DNA of 64,000 bases from Linyphia triangularis (taxonomy: Eukaryota; Arthropoda; Arachnida; Araneae; Linyphiidae), in NCBI GenBank assembly GCA_963978545.1, contig OZ021726.1, positions 28,244,459-28,308,458 of the forward strand, in the 5' to 3' direction. The stretch's first letter is position 1. Each line of letters begins with the position of its first letter. Shown here piece by piece: positions 62,244-64,000 of the stretch. A model generated the notes under the pieces. That model saw only the letters and a program-made list of their open reading frames with translations, made no database searches and was not told where the DNA came from. The translations under genes and the position numbers were made by a program.

Positions 62244-63684
62244 AGGATTTTGCTTACGATAATCTTGTGTTTCTATTCACCTCAATGCATTATTACTTGT
62301 CTTTTTCACCTTTTTGTCTTTTTTAAATAATATCAGCTATAAATTATAACGAGTGTTCCGTTTCATTCCTTTCTGCGGAGTGAATCGGAACAACATGAAA
62401 AAAATCAAAATCAATGTAAGTCACGTTTTTTCCAACATTTTTGGGCTTGAACATTATAGAAGAAGGTAAGACCCACGTTCCTAAATCAAAAATATGTTCG
62501 TTAACGATATTATTACACTATATTTTTACTTTGAAAGTTGAAAATTGTTCCTTTTCACTCCATTTTAACAGTACTCAGCGAATTATATTAATTGCTTTTT
62601 TTTTTTTTTTTTTTATCCTAATGTTTTAATTATTATTATAACTGTAAAAGGTGTTGCAGTTTTTCTAATTATAAGAACTGTGAGAATTGTTGATACTTAC
62701 ACAAATGTTTTAACATTTCTAAACTCTGCAGAATAAAATTCTGAGCTTGACTTGAAAAAGAACCCCACCAACAAAACATCTGTTTTGGGTAAATTCGAAA
62801 TGTATACCTTTACAAAACCGTCTTCCAATGTTCCAATAACACTTCTTTAAATAAATATTTCCTAAAAGTTACCTTCAATAGTCATAATTTATATAGTAGG
62901 AAAAGGGATGAACCAAGCTTTAAGGGAGTCCGTCACATGAAAATTTTTCAGATTATTGATTTCGAGTTTATTACTGTTTATTAAAATATAAATTTATGTC
63001 TTTAAAATGATGCCACATTTGTAATTATATCTTATTTATAATTTTTTGAAGTAAACAAAATATAGGTATTTAATGCATGTTTCTTAACTTCAAACCCGAA
63101 TTTCTCAAAATGCCATTTTTTCATGTTTGGGGGCACATAGCTTAAAATCTATATGACATAAATGCTTGAAATTTTTTTGACATGTTTATTTAATGTATTT
63201 AAGTACTTTAACACGAGGAATTATTGATAAGTAGCATACTTTTTTTTTTTTTAAATAATTAGTCTAAAATTTTATAATTTTTCTTAAACATATTTTTAGA
63301 AAATCATAATTATTTTAATTTTTAAAAAAATAACGAAAATCTCGTGTTAACGTATTCAAAAGTATCCAAATATTAGACTGCGAAAGTTTCATAATGATTG
63401 AAGAATCGGTTATTAAATTAGATGCCCCCAAAGTTGTTGAATTTAACATGGGCTCCTATGGCCATGGTCTTATGGTCAACATTGACGTCACATTCTGGGA
63501 GGAGCTTATCCGAGCGTTTCTGATCACGTGACGAGGAGCTCAGAAAAGCAATTTTTAAAATTTGATTTATAAAAATTTGAGCAATTATTTCGAGTTAAAA
63601 CTACTTGCATTATTATTATTTCGTTAAATACTATAAATATGCCGCATTTGGTAATTATTTGTTGATGGTGTCAAATACCCTATT

Positions 63685-64000
63685 ACAACATATCAAACTC
63701 AGATCGAATTTTCATAGTGTTTGACCCTCTAAGAAGAAGACATCTGTTCCGAAATAACTACTAACTCCCCCCCCCCCCCCAACATTTGATTAGATATACT
63801 GTCATCCAAACAAGTCTATCTGCAAAGATTCCATTCGACTAGATGAAGGGAAGCGGGTTAATTAGCTCTCCGAAGCTTTTGCCTAATTGACCATTATGTG
63901 GGAAGAATCTCGCCAAATTGAATGTTAGAATTCTGTTTGGTATCTGCATAAAAGAACAGGAGTAAACATTGGTAAGTCTGAAGTAAGGCAATAGAAATAT
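63685..64000. other. Unassigned sequence with poly-C tract
   Basis: A 14-bp poly-C run at 63767-63780. The section 63800-63960 is moderately GC-balanced, but I see no coding frame with splice signals before the window ends. Confidence 0.5.

Larger units (their letters stand above)
61155..63684. mobile_element. Probable THAP-type DNA transposon relic, 2.5 kb
   Basis: AATAGGGTATTTGACA at 61155-61170 is perfectly mirrored by TGTCAAATACCCTATT at 63669-63684. Between these ends lie a promoter-like GC-richer block (61285-61410, with TGACGTCGATC), a broken THAP domain exon (61416-61608), a nested piggyBac-like MITE and AT-rich sequence with CpG-containing parts near 63470-63545. THAP domains are the DNA-binding modules of P-element-type transposases, so a P-like transposon is the natural reading. 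I could not confirm a target-site duplication or read a catalytic domain. Confidence 0.45.

Overview
This is a very AT-rich window of animal nuclear DNA. There are no operons, ribosome binding sites or dense coding, exons are tiny and interrupted by multi-kilobase introns, and most recognisable sequence is decayed transposable elements, microsatellites and homopolymer tracts. Mariner, piggyBac-like (TTAA-target) and THAP-domain transposon relics plus tRNA-derived SINEs point to an arthropod. An arachnid, perhaps a spider, is my best guess, but that is inference from overall character and is not demonstrated.

Only one host gene is well supported: two consecutive plus-strand exons at 15402-15541 and 23688-23883. 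They have proper splice signals, compatible phase and a terminal stop, and encode the last 111 residues of a coiled-coil protein ending in SESEYV. I could not identify the family. The 8.1-kb intron between them has collected most of the element types in the window: a TTAA-type MITE, a 256-bp near-perfect inverted repeat, a decayed minus-strand ORF, a SINE, a deleted mariner and a second TTAA-type MITE. Two minus-strand stretches (2936-3178 and 30977-31230) look like exons of unknown genes but are much weaker.

Layout: 0.9-1.4 kb large fold-back repeat; 2.9-3.2 kb candidate exon; 5.1 kb SINE or LINE tail fragment; 10.3 kb LINE 3' relic; 13-14.2 kb (TA)n tracts; 14.8-15.0 kb transposase C-terminal relic; 15.4-23.9 kb the host gene 3' end; 27.0 kb TTAA MITE; 29.3-30.0 kb 640-bp palindromic element; 35.8, 40.6 and 44.5 kb three terminal-inverted-repeat MITEs; 43.4 and 45.5 kb a dispersed repeat pair; 49.1 and 52.0 kb a 534/535-bp MITE pair; 53.4-54.1 kb a 320-bp tandem duplication; 56.1 kb an intact SINE with target-site duplication; 56.9-57.4 kb a composite ATT microsatellite; 58.7-59.7 kb a rearranged TTAA MITE holding a large hairpin; 61.2-63.7 kb a probable THAP transposon relic with a nested piggyBac-like MITE. 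The stretches between these are AT-rich sequence in which I see no gene.

I found no CRISPR array, rRNA, stand-alone tRNA gene or viral gene. The most interesting structures are the 17.1-17.9 kb inverted repeat inside a transcribed intron (a possible long hairpin RNA source), the concentric palindrome at 29.65 kb with CRE-like half sites at its centre, and the THAP-containing unit with matching ends at 61.2 and 63.7 kb.
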